Assembly (NCBI GenBank): GCA_019634615.1
Contig: JAHCAZ010000011.1
Span: 46,293 to 110,292, forward strand
Source: Opitutaceae bacterium
GTDB taxonomy: Bacteria; Verrucomicrobiota; Verrucomicrobiia; Opitutales; Opitutaceae
Direction: 5' to 3'
Length of the DNA stretch: 64,000 nt
Position 1 is the first letter of the stretch; the number at the start of each line of letters is the position of its first letter. Of this stretch, positions 54,988 to 63,301 are shown piece after piece. The notes under the pieces are model-generated. The model had not been told where the DNA came from and searched no databases. It worked only from the letters and a program-made list of their open reading frames with translations. The position numbers were made by a program, and so were the translations under genes.

Positions 54988-57096
54988 CTAGCGTATCTCG
55001 ATGCCGGCCCAGTAGGCCTGGTCGTAGGCGTTGTTACCCGCCGCGCCGGGACCGATGAAGAAGACCAGTTCCCCGGAGAAGGCATCCTCCTGCTCATAGG
55101 CCAACGCCTGCGGGCCACGATCCTCGAGGCGGGCGGCGGGATTCAACTCGCGCCGGAGCAGCGACCGCCGGGAACCGTCGGACCGTTGCTCGAAGATCTC
55201 GATGACCACGCCATCGGTGGCCTCGGGGAGAGGCTTGGCATGGGTTGCGGCCGGAAGGCCGACGACCGCGGCGATGCGCCTTGCGCCCGGGGGCGGCCGG
55301 AAGAAGAGCTCGGATCGTGCATGGGCGCTGATCACGGCACGTCCTTCGACCTGCTGCAGGCTGACGCCAAACTGGCTGCGGGCACGGTGCGGTGACGGCG
55401 AGCAGGATGGAAATGCAAGCTGGGTGAGATCCTCCTCCCCGGCCTCTATCCCGACCTCAGGTGACGGTGGGCTCACAAGCACGCGCGCGGTCGCGAAGGT
55501 CCGGTGGGCGAGCCGCTCGGCCGCCGGGTCCACCAACTCGGCGGCGAGATAAAGATCAGCATCATCGCTGGTGGCAAAAGCGTGCGGCGAGAGCCCGAAA
55601 CGCTCGGCGCGGGCTCGAATCAGCGCGCGGTCGGGGCGCAGTTTGTTCCCTACCAGCACCATCGCGACGACCTTGCGCGGGGGCAGGCGCGCCGCGACGT
55701 CCTCCAGGACCTCCGTCTCGGCGTCGCGGCCGCCGGCGACCATGACGGCGCGGCGCTCGGCGTAATAGGGTAGCAGCGGATTCCAGTCGGCGCCGGAGAT
55801 CAGCACCACGCCCTCGGCGGGCACGGATTCCCGGATGATGTCGGCCAGCGCCGGCGGCGGCGGCGCCTCCTTCCAGTAGTAATAGTGGTAGTTCCGGTCA
55901 AACGCCTGGTACTGCAGTCCGAGGAAGACCAGCAGGGCAACCCAGCGGGCCGCTCCCGGGAAACGCGGGTTGTCCCAGGCCGAAGCCAGCAGCATCCCCG
56001 CGGCGCCGGTGAGAAGCAGGGCGTTGGCCGTGAAATAGTAGTCGTGGACGTGGTAGAGATTTGCGAAGACCAGCGGTCCGCTGATGAAACCGGCGGCGGC
56101 GGCCAGGGCCACCCAGCGCGCCCGGCGGGTCGCGAAGGCTGCGCACACGAGGGCAAGGGCGAGACCGCCTTCACTGAGCACGTTGAGGAAAACGTTGTTC
56201 CTCAGGTTCTGCCAGAAGGACGGTTCAAGGCGCAGGCCCAGCGGGCCATAATTCCATTGTCGCAGCTCCGTCGAGGCCAGGAAGCCCGTATAGGGGTTTG
56301 AATGCTTGATCGCATCGCCATGGGAGATCCAGGCGTACGCGACACCCACGGCGAGGGCGACCGGCAGGACCACCCGCAGGGCCACCGGGCCGAGCTCGCG
56401 AGCCCTCCGGGCGACCGAGGTGCGCAGGACGGTGCGCGCGGCGTCGAGGCCCAGGGCGAAGGCCGGCGGGAGAAAGACCACCAGGGTCGTGATCTTCGTC
56501 AGGGCGGCCAGCACGCCCAGCGCGACGCTTGCGGCGAGCCAGGTGATGCGCCGGGTGGCCAGCGAGCGGTGCAGGGCGAAGAGAAACCAGACGGCGAAGC
56601 ACAGGGCCGCGGTCTCGATCATCACGGTGCGGGGGTAGAAGAGATAGACCGGCGTGACCAGGATCACGGCCAGCGTGAGGAGGCGGCGCGAGGTGTTCAG
56701 CCCGGCCAGCGCCAGCAGGCCGTAGGCGGCCGGCAGCGTCGCGCCATAGAAACCCACGCCCACCAACCGCCCCGCCTGCTCCACCGGCAGGCCGCACACC
56801 ATGGCCACCGCGGCGACGCACCATTGGTAGGTCGGAAACTCCATCGGGATCGACCAGGGCGGGCCAAAGAGCGGGGTCAGGTAGTCGAGCCGAAATCCCT
56901 CCTGGGTTACCCAGTAGGCGCTGAGCGCGGTCTGAAGTTGGCGGAACTCGTACCGGTCGAGGATGGATGCCTGCCACGAGCGCGTCAGCATCCAGGCCGC
57001 AAGGCCGACCATGGCCAGGAACACCACCCAAAGCCACCGCTCCTGCGACCGGTCGCGGCCTGTCTCCGGGCTGGGACTGGAAGTCGGTTCCGCCAT
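54988..57096 (-). CDS. GT-C-type membrane glycosyltransferase with NPCBM-like module (paralog)
   Basis: 702 residues. First loop: YEFRQLQTALSAYWVTQEG..YLTPLFGPPWSIPMEFPTYQW, matching the convergent gene at 52843-54984 motif by motif. About ten helices up to about 410; then a soluble part and the module at about 610-702 (EATDGVVIEIF, RRELNPAARLEDRG). I chose ATG 57096, 4 bp after the stop of the epimerase gene, because upstream codons overlap that gene. The stops of the two paralogs are 3 bp apart, tail to tail, which suggests an inverted duplication. Donor and acceptor are unknown. Confidence 0.78.
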   Translation of the reverse strand: MAEPTSSPSPETGRDRSQERWLWVVFLAMVGLAAWMLTRSWQASILDRYEFRQLQTALSAYWVTQEGFRLDYLTPLFGPPWSIPMEFPTYQWCVAAVAMVCGLPVEQAGRLVGVGFYGATLPAAYGLLALAGLNTSRRLLTLAVILVTPVYLFYPRTVMIETAALCFAVWFLFALHRSLATRRITWLAASVALGVLAALTKITTLVVFLPPAFALGLDAARTVLRTSVARRARELGPVALRVVLPVALAVGVAYAWISHGDAIKHSNPYTGFLASTELRQWNYGPLGLRLEPSFWQNLRNNVFLNVLSEGGLALALVCAAFATRRARWVALAAAAGFISGPLVFANLYHVHDYYFTANALLLTGAAGMLLASAWDNPRFPGAARWVALLVFLGLQYQAFDRNYHYYYWKEAPPPPALADIIRESVPAEGVVLISGADWNPLLPYYAERRAVMVAGGRDAETEVLEDVAARLPPRKVVAMVLVGNKLRPDRALIRARAERFGLSPHAFATSDDADLYLAAELVDPAAERLAHRTFATARVLVSPPSPEVGIEAGEEDLTQLAFPSCSPSPHRARSQFGVSLQQVEGRAVISAHARSELFFRPPPGARRIAAVVGLPAATHAKPLPEATDGVVIEIFEQRSDGSRRSLLRRELNPAARLEDRGPQALAYEQEDAFSGELVFFIGPGAAGNNAYDQAYWAGIEIR

Positions 57097-57100
57097 GGCG

Positions 57101-58006
57101 TCAGTGCAGGGCGTAGCCGGCGGCTGCGCGGCGGATCCCCTCGGCGAGCGGGACCTGCGGCTGCCATGCGGTGGCGGCGACGAACTTGTCGTTGGCCAAG
57201 CGGCTGTCATGCACGTCCCAGGCCGGGGCCGGTTTCGGTTGCAGGGCGATCGCGCAACCCAGTTCCCGCTCCACCAGGCCGATCACTTCGTCGATGCGAT
57301 GCGATTCCCCGGCGCAGAGGTTGTAGGTGCCGAGGAGGCGGTGGGACAGCACCAGCTCCAGCGCCGAGAGGAAATCCGTGTAGTACAGGAAGTCCTTCCG
57401 CGCCGAGCCGTCGCCCCAGAGCGCGAGCGTCTCGCGATTCATGCCACACCGCAGGGCGTGCGGGATCAGGCCTTGCGCCCGGCCGCTTGGCACCGGGTAG
57501 CCATAGGGATTCGAGATGCGCAGCACCGTGGTGGCGAGGTGGTCCCGATCCGTCCGGGCTGCGATGAGTTGCTCCGCGGCGAGCTTGGCCCGGCCGTAGG
57601 ATCCGATGGGACGGCAAGCATCATCCTCGCGGCTGGGCCGGTCCGGGGCATTGCCGTAGACGGCCCCGCCCGACGAGAAAAACACGAGCCGTACGCGGCG
57701 CGTCGCCGGTGTCGCGGCCAGGGCGGTGAGCAGCCGCTCCAGGAACGGCAGGTCATGGCGCTCCTCGGTGCCCGGGTGCTGCTCGGACGTGGCGGGCAGC
57801 GAGCTCCACGCCAGGTGCAGGATCGTATCCGCTCCCGCCAGGACCGCGGGTTCCGGCAGGGACTCCAGCGGCTGGAAGCCGGGGCCGGCGTTGCGGGAGA
57901 ACAGCGACACGGCGTGGGCGGGCGCGCGGAAATGGTCGGCGATGAGCGACGCCAGGCGGCCGCGGCCGCCGGTGACGTAGAGGCGCTGGGTCTGCGGGAC
58001 GGGCAT
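57101..58006 (-). CDS. NAD-dependent nucleotide-sugar epimerase/dehydratase
   Basis: 301 residues, extended SDR family, GalE-like. NAD-binding motif TGGRGRLA (13-20), Ser-Ser-Gly-Gly-Ala-Val-Tyr-Gly of the second strand (SSGGAVYG), and the catalytic YGRAK with Tyr and Lys retained, in contrast to the epimerase at 26275-27342. LRISNPYG and DFLYYTDF are typical of the family. It should interconvert a UDP- or other NDP-sugar used by the neighbouring transferases; the exact substrate is unknown. Placed 3 bp downstream of the GT4 gene at 58010 and 4 bp upstream of the GT-C gene. Confidence 0.87.
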   Translation of the reverse strand: MPVPQTQRLYVTGGRGRLASLIADHFRAPAHAVSLFSRNAGPGFQPLESLPEPAVLAGADTILHLAWSSLPATSEQHPGTEERHDLPFLERLLTALAATPATRRVRLVFFSSGGAVYGNAPDRPSREDDACRPIGSYGRAKLAAEQLIAARTDRDHLATTVLRISNPYGYPVPSGRAQGLIPHALRCGMNRETLALWGDGSARKDFLYYTDFLSALELVLSHRLLGTYNLCAGESHRIDEVIGLVERELGCAIALQPKPAPAWDVHDSRLANDKFVAATAWQPQVPLAEGIRRAAAGYALH

Positions 58007-58009
58007 GGG

Positions 58010-59935
58010 TCAGGACCCTGCCAGAGTCTCGTAGAAGCTGGCAAGTGCCGCGGCACTCCGCCGCCAGCTGAAATGCCGGTCGGCAAAGGCCAAGGCGCCG
58101 CGGGCCAGCCGGTCGGCCAGCGCCGGATCGCGGCGCAGTTCCGCGACCGCCCGCGCGATGCCCGCGGCGTCGGCCCGCTCAAGCACGTAGGCATCGGTCC
58201 CGTGTCGGACCAGGCAGCCGAGATTTGCGCGGGGGAGGATGACCGGCCGGCCGACGGAGAAAAACTCGGGCAGTTTCGAGGGAAAGCGGTAATCGTTGAA
58301 CGCATCCGACGTGCCGGGCTGCACGAAGATGTCGGCCAGCGCCATGAGCGGCGCCAGGTGCCGGTGATGCAGGATCTGCCCGAGATTGAGCACAAAGGGC
58401 AGGACCGCATCCCGCTGTTCGCCGAGGAAATCGACCGCGTCGAGACCGGTTCGGATGAGCGTCGTGGGACAGCCCGACCGGTTCAGCTCGAGCACCGCCA
58501 GGTATAACTCCCGGACCTCCCTGGCGTTGGCGGCATGCACGTTCCCGTGATAGAAGAGCACGGTGGCGCCCGAGGTCTCGTCCAGGACTTCGCGGAATGC
58601 ATCCGGCCGGCGGCGAGGGAAGAAGTGACGGGCGTCCGCCGCCGGCCAGAGCGTGAGGCACGGCCGGCCTTGCGGCACGAATTCGCGGAGCCGATCAGTG
58701 ATCACCGTGACGCCATCTGCCTTGGCCAGGAACTCCTGGCTGCGCCGGGGGTGCGAAAGATCGCCCGGTACCAACCGATCGAGTTCCGCCTCGGGGAGGT
58801 GAGCCAACTCGCCGGCCGGCCGGCCCAGCGTCAGGGCCAGGATCTCATGCTCGTTGTCCTCGAGATGCACGACGACCCGCCCCCCTTGGCGGTGCCGGAT
58901 CTGCTCGGTGACCCGGCGCACATTCTCGCGCGTGGTCCAGGCATGGATGACGTTTGGACCGCGGCCGTCGGGAAACTCGACCCCGGCGGTCGCCTCCTGG
59001 TGCAGAAGTCCCCGAAAGGCCGGCTGGGCGTGATGCGCGAGCGTCGCGAGGTCGTGCGCCACCGCGACGGCGCACGCATGCCCGGCCGCCGCCAGCTCGT
59101 TGGCGAGGGCGGTCACATGCAGGGCGTTGTTCGCGGCAAAACTGCCGGGCAGGATGAAGAGCAGGTTGCGCGGGGTGGATGCGGGCGTGGGGCTCGCGGC
59201 GCTTGTGGGCCGGGGGGCCTCGCCCGGGAGGCCGACGCGCGCGGCCGTCAGGTCGAGATCGGGGGCATGGTTCTCGTCCCGATCGATGCTGAAGCACACG
59301 CGGGTGGGGGCGACCACGGTGCGCCCGTCGGCGAGGCGGGCCTTGACGCGCACCGGGCCGTGCCCGGCCACGAGGAAGTCGTCGCTGACAAACCCGGACC
59401 GCGCTGCATGCGGCACGCCGGGAAACGCCGCGGGCACGTCACCTCGTTCCTGGTCAACGCGGCAGGCGATCTCGCGGTGGCCATAACGCAGGTGCAGGTC
59501 CGTCACGGGTTGCGCCGTGTCGAGGGCCCAGCCGCCGACCTTGACGCGGTCGCGCAAGGTGCCTGCGGCGATCGGCGTGTCGACCACCGCGCGGAAGGGT
59601 TCGGCGGACGCCACGATGGTGAATTGCCGGAAGGTCAGCCATCGGCCATCGGAGGCCTGGGCCTCGAGGCGGGCGAGATGTACGCCCGGGGGCACCACGC
59701 CCGTGATCGTGAAACCGGAGTTGGCGGCGGCAGGTTCGCCGGGCAGCAAGCCGGCGGCGTCGGGCCGCGCCTGGCGGGCGGTCAGCTGCAGGATCGCGTC
59801 GGCGCAGGCCAACCGGACCGGCGGTGCGCTCCCTGCGCCGATCTGGCAACACCAGCCGGTGATGGTGATCCGGCCACCGTCAGCCCGCAACGGGCGCGGG
59901 GTCTCGATCTCCCCCTGCAGCGCGGGCGTGCTCAT
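58010..59935 (-). CDS. GT4-family glycosyltransferase with two N-terminal beta modules
   Basis: 641 residues. Two short beta-rich modules (about 18-115: GRITITGWCCQIG, and about 115-225: DRVKVGGWALDTAQPVTDL..GDVPAAFPGVPHAARSGF) resemble module 2 of the other four enzymes but are more degraded. The GT4 part (about 257-641) has FILPGSFAANNALHVTALANEL, VTVITDRLREFVP, YHGNVHAANAREV and FNDYRFPSKLPEFFSVGRPVILP, in which the donor-binding E-x7-E of the other GT4 enzymes is replaced by a KLPEFF-type motif. It lies 6 bp from the coiled-coil gene upstream. Confidence 0.85.
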   Translation of the reverse strand: MSTPALQGEIETPRPLRADGGRITITGWCCQIGAGSAPPVRLACADAILQLTARQARPDAAGLLPGEPAAANSGFTITGVVPPGVHLARLEAQASDGRWLTFRQFTIVASAEPFRAVVDTPIAAGTLRDRVKVGGWALDTAQPVTDLHLRYGHREIACRVDQERGDVPAAFPGVPHAARSGFVSDDFLVAGHGPVRVKARLADGRTVVAPTRVCFSIDRDENHAPDLDLTAARVGLPGEAPRPTSAASPTPASTPRNLLFILPGSFAANNALHVTALANELAAAGHACAVAVAHDLATLAHHAQPAFRGLLHQEATAGVEFPDGRGPNVIHAWTTRENVRRVTEQIRHRQGGRVVVHLEDNEHEILALTLGRPAGELAHLPEAELDRLVPGDLSHPRRSQEFLAKADGVTVITDRLREFVPQGRPCLTLWPAADARHFFPRRRPDAFREVLDETSGATVLFYHGNVHAANAREVRELYLAVLELNRSGCPTTLIRTGLDAVDFLGEQRDAVLPFVLNLGQILHHRHLAPLMALADIFVQPGTSDAFNDYRFPSKLPEFFSVGRPVILPRANLGCLVRHGTDAYVLERADAAGIARAVAELRRDPALADRLARGALAFADRHFSWRRSAAALASFYETLAGS

Positions 59936-59941
59936 GGCAGG

Positions 59942-60409
59942 CTAGCGGGAAAAGCTGCGGCCGATCGCCCGCAGCCAAGCGGTCCAGCGCCAGCTGCGCG
60001 TGCGCTTGAGCGCGGCGAGGTTCGCCTCCAGCGCGGCGCACCGGTTGGATTGGGCCTCGGCGGCGGCTCGGAGATTGGCGGCCTCGGTCTCGAGGGCCGA
60101 AAGCCTGGCCCGATGGGTCGAGAGCGATTCCTGGGCCAGGGCGTGGTCCCGCTGCGCCTGCTGGAGGGTGGACTGGAGGCGCGCGGCGTGCGCCTCGGTG
60201 TCGGCCAGCACGCGGGCCAGGTGGGCGGCCTCATCAAGTTTTTGGTCGGCGAGCTGCTGGGCGGCCTGCAGCAGGGCCTCGAGTTCGGTCACCCGGGGCG
60301 CAAGCGTGTCGCGCTCGTCCTCCAGCTCCATGATGCGCACCTGGGCCAGGATCAGTTGCTGGCGCAGCCGGTGCGTGAGTTCCGGAGGCTCCGAGGGGGA
60401 CGACGTCAT
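59942..60409 (-). CDS. Coiled-coil protein with glycosyltransferase-type C-terminal tail
   Basis: 155 residues. Almost the whole chain (about 10-135) is a heptad-rich coiled coil of Leu, Ala, Gln, Glu and Arg (QLILAQVRIMELEDERDTLA; ALETEAANLRAAAEAQSNRC). The end, RTRSWRWTAWLRAIGR, matches the SWR(L/W)TAPLR-type motif often found at the edge of GT or sugar-methyltransferase domains after a coiled coil, so this looks like a detached coiled-coil arm. It is the first gene of the minus-strand run, 6 bp before the GT4 gene; it may scaffold or measure chain length as coiled coils do in some polysaccharide systems. This role is a hypothesis. Confidence 0.7.
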   Translation of the reverse strand: MTSSPSEPPELTHRLRQQLILAQVRIMELEDERDTLAPRVTELEALLQAAQQLADQKLDEAAHLARVLADTEAHAARLQSTLQQAQRDHALAQESLSTHRARLSALETEAANLRAAAEAQSNRCAALEANLAALKRTRSWRWTAWLRAIGRSFSR

Positions 60410-60513
60410 GGGCGGGGAGCACTCAACGCCCGGGCTCCCGGGATGTGAAGCCTATAGTCGGAATGGGGGGACGCCTAGGTCGAGGTGCGGCCTGAGACGG
60501 CGACCGTCACTGA

Positions 60514-62742
60514 TTGCAGCGGTTGCGCCAGCGACAGCTGCCGGGGTATCCCATCCGTTTTGATGATAAGTTCGCCTATGTGCAGGACGCGATGGGGCGG
60601 ATTTCAAATGTCACCAAGACTGGTGAACTGTTCGATATCTATGATGCCGCCACCACGCATGGACTCAAGACCTCCTACACCTACGACTCGCTTTCCCAAC
60701 TCAAGTCGGAAACCTCGGTGGACCTCGCCGGCTCGCCGGCCAATATCGCCGGCCGGCAGGACAGCGATTACTCCTACGACACCATTGGCAACCGCACTTC
60801 GGTGACGCACAACGGCCAGACGGCGACGTACACGGCCGATGACCGCAACCGCTACACCCAGCGCACGGTGCCGGGATATTTCGACGTGGCGGGGGCGGTG
60901 CCCGGCAGCACGGTCACGGTAACCGAGCACGGCGTGGGCAACCCCCAGACGGCGAGCCGCAACGGGAGTTATTTCTTCAACGCCTACCCCCTGACGAACA
61001 CGGGCAACGCGGTATACACCCAGCTCGACCTCACGGACAACTCCTCGCCAGCAAACACTGGAAACACCAAGGCCTATGTGCCGAAGACCGCGGAGGCCTT
61101 CGGTTACGATGACGACGGCAACCTGACTGGCGACGGACGCTGGACCTACGCCTACGATGCCGAGAACCGCCTGATCCAAATGGAGACCGACACCACCAAG
61201 ATGCCCTCGGGGCTCCCCCGCCAGAAGCTCGTATTCACCTACGACTATCTTGGCCGACGAGCGGGAAAGACCGTGCAGAACTGGAACACCGGCACTTCCA
61301 GCTATGACTCGCCCTATGAATCCCTGCGCTTCATCTACAACGGCTGGAACCTGATGGCCGAGTTGGATCACCTCGCGAGCGATGCCGTCGTGCGGTCATT
61401 CTACTGGGGTCTTGACCTGTCCGGCTCCCAGCAGGGCGCCGGCGGGGTGGGCGGATTGCTGATGACGCAAGAGGGTAGCAATACCTACTTGCTGGCCTAC
61501 GATGCCATGGGCAACGTGCACGCCATGATGACGGCGGCGAATGTCACCCTCGGCGGCACGAATTACGTGGCCGGTGACATCGTGGCGGCCTACGAGTACG
61601 ACGCCTTCGGGAATAACCTGCGCGAGTCGGGGCCGTATGCGGCGAGCAATCCGTTCCGGTTCGCCACCAAGTACACCGACATCGAGACCGGCCTGATCTA
61701 CCACGACACGCGCTACTATAGCCCGAGCCTGGGTCGGTTCATCACCCGGGACTCGATTGGCGAACAAGGCGGGCTGAACCTGTATGCATATGTCTCAAAC
61801 CGGGTGCCGAATGCCTGGGATTACCTCGGCATGGATCCCATCGACGACTGGGATCTGGTTGCGAACAGGTGGGAAGACACGGCGACTTTTGATCCCCCCG
61901 GAATGTATGACGATCCAAGAATGGATGCGCGCGAATCCCATGGTGCGGGCAATCTTCTGAGTAATGGTGTCGCGGACTTCTCGGGCGGGTGGGGATTTGG
62001 CAGTCGCGATCAAAGTAAACTCAACGAGATCCAAGCAAAGCTCGATGCCGGAAAGAACGTAACCGTGGTCGATGCGGCCGGTAATGTAGTGACGCTGACT
62101 CCCGGATCATTGACGACGTTTCAAAATTCGAATGGGGAATCGGCTATTGTCGGGAATTTTGCGCCAAGTGGCGCAGTTCGTGAGTATGGCGGCTTTGATC
62201 AAGGGCTCGAGACTGGTGGCAGTGGCCTGATTGTTACCCGAGCCGGGATCGAAGTTAACAGAATAGGTTTCAGAGACTTTGATAGCAAAGTGAAGGCGGC
62301 GGTAGATTTTATAGGTGCCCTTGAAAAAACTGGAATTGGCTTCGATATGATGCCAACGGGAACGCCGTCAACTTTCCAAGAAGCCGTCGAATTTTGGGCT
62401 ACTGCAGTCCAATACGTAGGCGAGAAATCGGAAGTGATCCCCAGTCCAACAAACTATGCCTCGGCCGTCTCTGCGGCCTTTGACCGATTGAATAACACTC
62501 TTGGTAGAACCGGTCCGTTCGAGGCTCGAACCGTTATCGATTATAAGCAGCTAGAAACACGGCCGTTTTTGATTTTTTGGACCCAACAAACATGGGTGCC
62601 ATATACGAAGATCGAAGATGTGCGTGGCCCACTGCCTGGTGGACTATTTACATCGGTGCGAGCCGCTACAGACGAGGCTTCCCGTGTGCTAGTCGATCGA
62701 GTTAAAAATCTCGGAAGTAACAATGGAGGGCTGGGACGTTGA
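60514..62742 (+). CDS. RHS-core protein, 5'-truncated, with variable C-terminal tail (candidate toxin)
   Basis: Up to 742 residues if it starts at the TTG 60514, directly after an in-frame TGA; no ribosome-binding site or signal peptide is visible, so the natural start is doubtful. YD-repeats (YTYDSLSQLKSET, YSYDTIGNRTSV, YAYDAENRLIQM, FTYDYLGRRAG) lead into the RHS-associated core (about 330-440: KYTDIETGLIYHDTRYYSP, RFITRDSIG, NLYAYVSNRVPNAWDYLGM). The tail (about 443-742) is lower in GC and belongs to no family I know; it starts after the DYLG motif, where polymorphic toxins begin. Flanking RHS sequence is absent upstream. Probably a displaced or degenerate rhs tail cassette. Confidence 0.75.
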   Translation: MQRLRQRQLPGYPIRFDDKFAYVQDAMGRISNVTKTGELFDIYDAATTHGLKTSYTYDSLSQLKSETSVDLAGSPANIAGRQDSDYSYDTIGNRTSVTHNGQTATYTADDRNRYTQRTVPGYFDVAGAVPGSTVTVTEHGVGNPQTASRNGSYFFNAYPLTNTGNAVYTQLDLTDNSSPANTGNTKAYVPKTAEAFGYDDDGNLTGDGRWTYAYDAENRLIQMETDTTKMPSGLPRQKLVFTYDYLGRRAGKTVQNWNTGTSSYDSPYESLRFIYNGWNLMAELDHLASDAVVRSFYWGLDLSGSQQGAGGVGGLLMTQEGSNTYLLAYDAMGNVHAMMTAANVTLGGTNYVAGDIVAAYEYDAFGNNLRESGPYAASNPFRFATKYTDIETGLIYHDTRYYSPSLGRFITRDSIGEQGGLNLYAYVSNRVPNAWDYLGMDPIDDWDLVANRWEDTATFDPPGMYDDPRMDARESHGAGNLLSNGVADFSGGWGFGSRDQSKLNEIQAKLDAGKNVTVVDAAGNVVTLTPGSLTTFQNSNGESAIVGNFAPSGAVREYGGFDQGLETGGSGLIVTRAGIEVNRIGFRDFDSKVKAAVDFIGALEKTGIGFDMMPTGTPSTFQEAVEFWATAVQYVGEKSEVIPSPTNYASAVSAAFDRLNNTLGRTGPFEARTVIDYKQLETRPFLIFWTQQTWVPYTKIEDVRGPLPGGLFTSVRAATDEASRVLVDRVKNLGSNNGGLGR
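62725..62730 (+). promoter_or_regulatory. Ribosome-binding site for the TTG-start lipoprotein gene
   Basis: GGAGGG, 8 bases before the TTG at 62739, is a strong Shine-Dalgarno sequence lying inside the end of the RHS gene. It supports the TTG start, whose TTGA overlaps the RHS stop codon by 4 bp. Confidence 0.6.
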
Positions 62743-63182
62743 AACCGAAAACTTTCCTCATTATCAGCATCGTTCTCTTCATTTGCGGCTGCAGTGAAGA
62801 TACTGCAAAGCTGCTTTCTGAGCGTTATAATGCTGCGATGGTCGTTTACCACGAGACCGATCCTAAAGCGGCTGAGGAGGCATTGGTTAGTTTGCATGCG
62901 CTCCTTGTTGAAAAACGACAGGAGGCACCCGGGGCCGTCAACTATGATGAGCTCGAAGGCATCGTAAACCTTAGGCTCTATGGGCTCTATGAATCAACCG
63001 GTAGACTTGTGGAAGCAACCGACGCGCTGCAACATTCTGTACGTTTGCTGCATAGACGCCTTACTTCTGCTACCGATGATAGTCAGCGAAAGGAACAGCT
63101 CAAAGCTCTGCTGATTGAACTCGAGCGAGAATTTCCGCCAAAGTGGAAGTTAGCTAACACTGGGCGACCTATTGCCCCATGA
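62739..63182 (+). CDS. Small lipoprotein, candidate immunity protein of the RHS tail
   Basis: 147 residues. Starts at TTG 62739, whose TTGA overlaps the stop of the RHS gene (translational coupling). A lipoprotein-type signal (KTFLIISIVLFICGC, Cys after Gly) is followed by a helical region (LSERYNAAMVVYHETDPKAAEEALVSLHALL; YGLYESTGRLVEATDALQ) resembling TPR-like helical pairs. No known family is recognised. Gene position directly after a variable RHS tail is the usual place of an immunity gene; membrane attachment on the periplasmic side would suit a toxin acting there. Function is not shown by sequence. Confidence 0.65.
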   Translation: MKPKTFLIISIVLFICGCSEDTAKLLSERYNAAMVVYHETDPKAAEEALVSLHALLVEKRQEAPGAVNYDELEGIVNLRLYGLYESTGRLVEATDALQHSVRLLHRRLTSATDDSQRKEQLKALLIELEREFPPKWKLANTGRPIAP

Positions 63183-63301
63183 GGGCCGACAGTACGGATC
63201 TGGTTGAAATAGATGACTAGAAGGGCACGCCGAAGGGGACACGTCTCAAATCTTAACAAAATGAACGCGAGCGGCGGTGGCCGAGTTCGGCCCTGATCTA
63301 T

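Noticed and set aside
22536..60409. Insertion sequences or transposases in the glycan locus
   Set aside because: No transposase-like protein or terminal inverted repeats with target duplication could be recognised; duplications there look like gene-level events.
60000..60563. Plus-strand open frame overlapping the coiled-coil gene
   Set aside because: It is the reverse-strand shadow of the heptad-rich gene on the minus strand, with Ser/Ala/Arg-rich composition and no domain.
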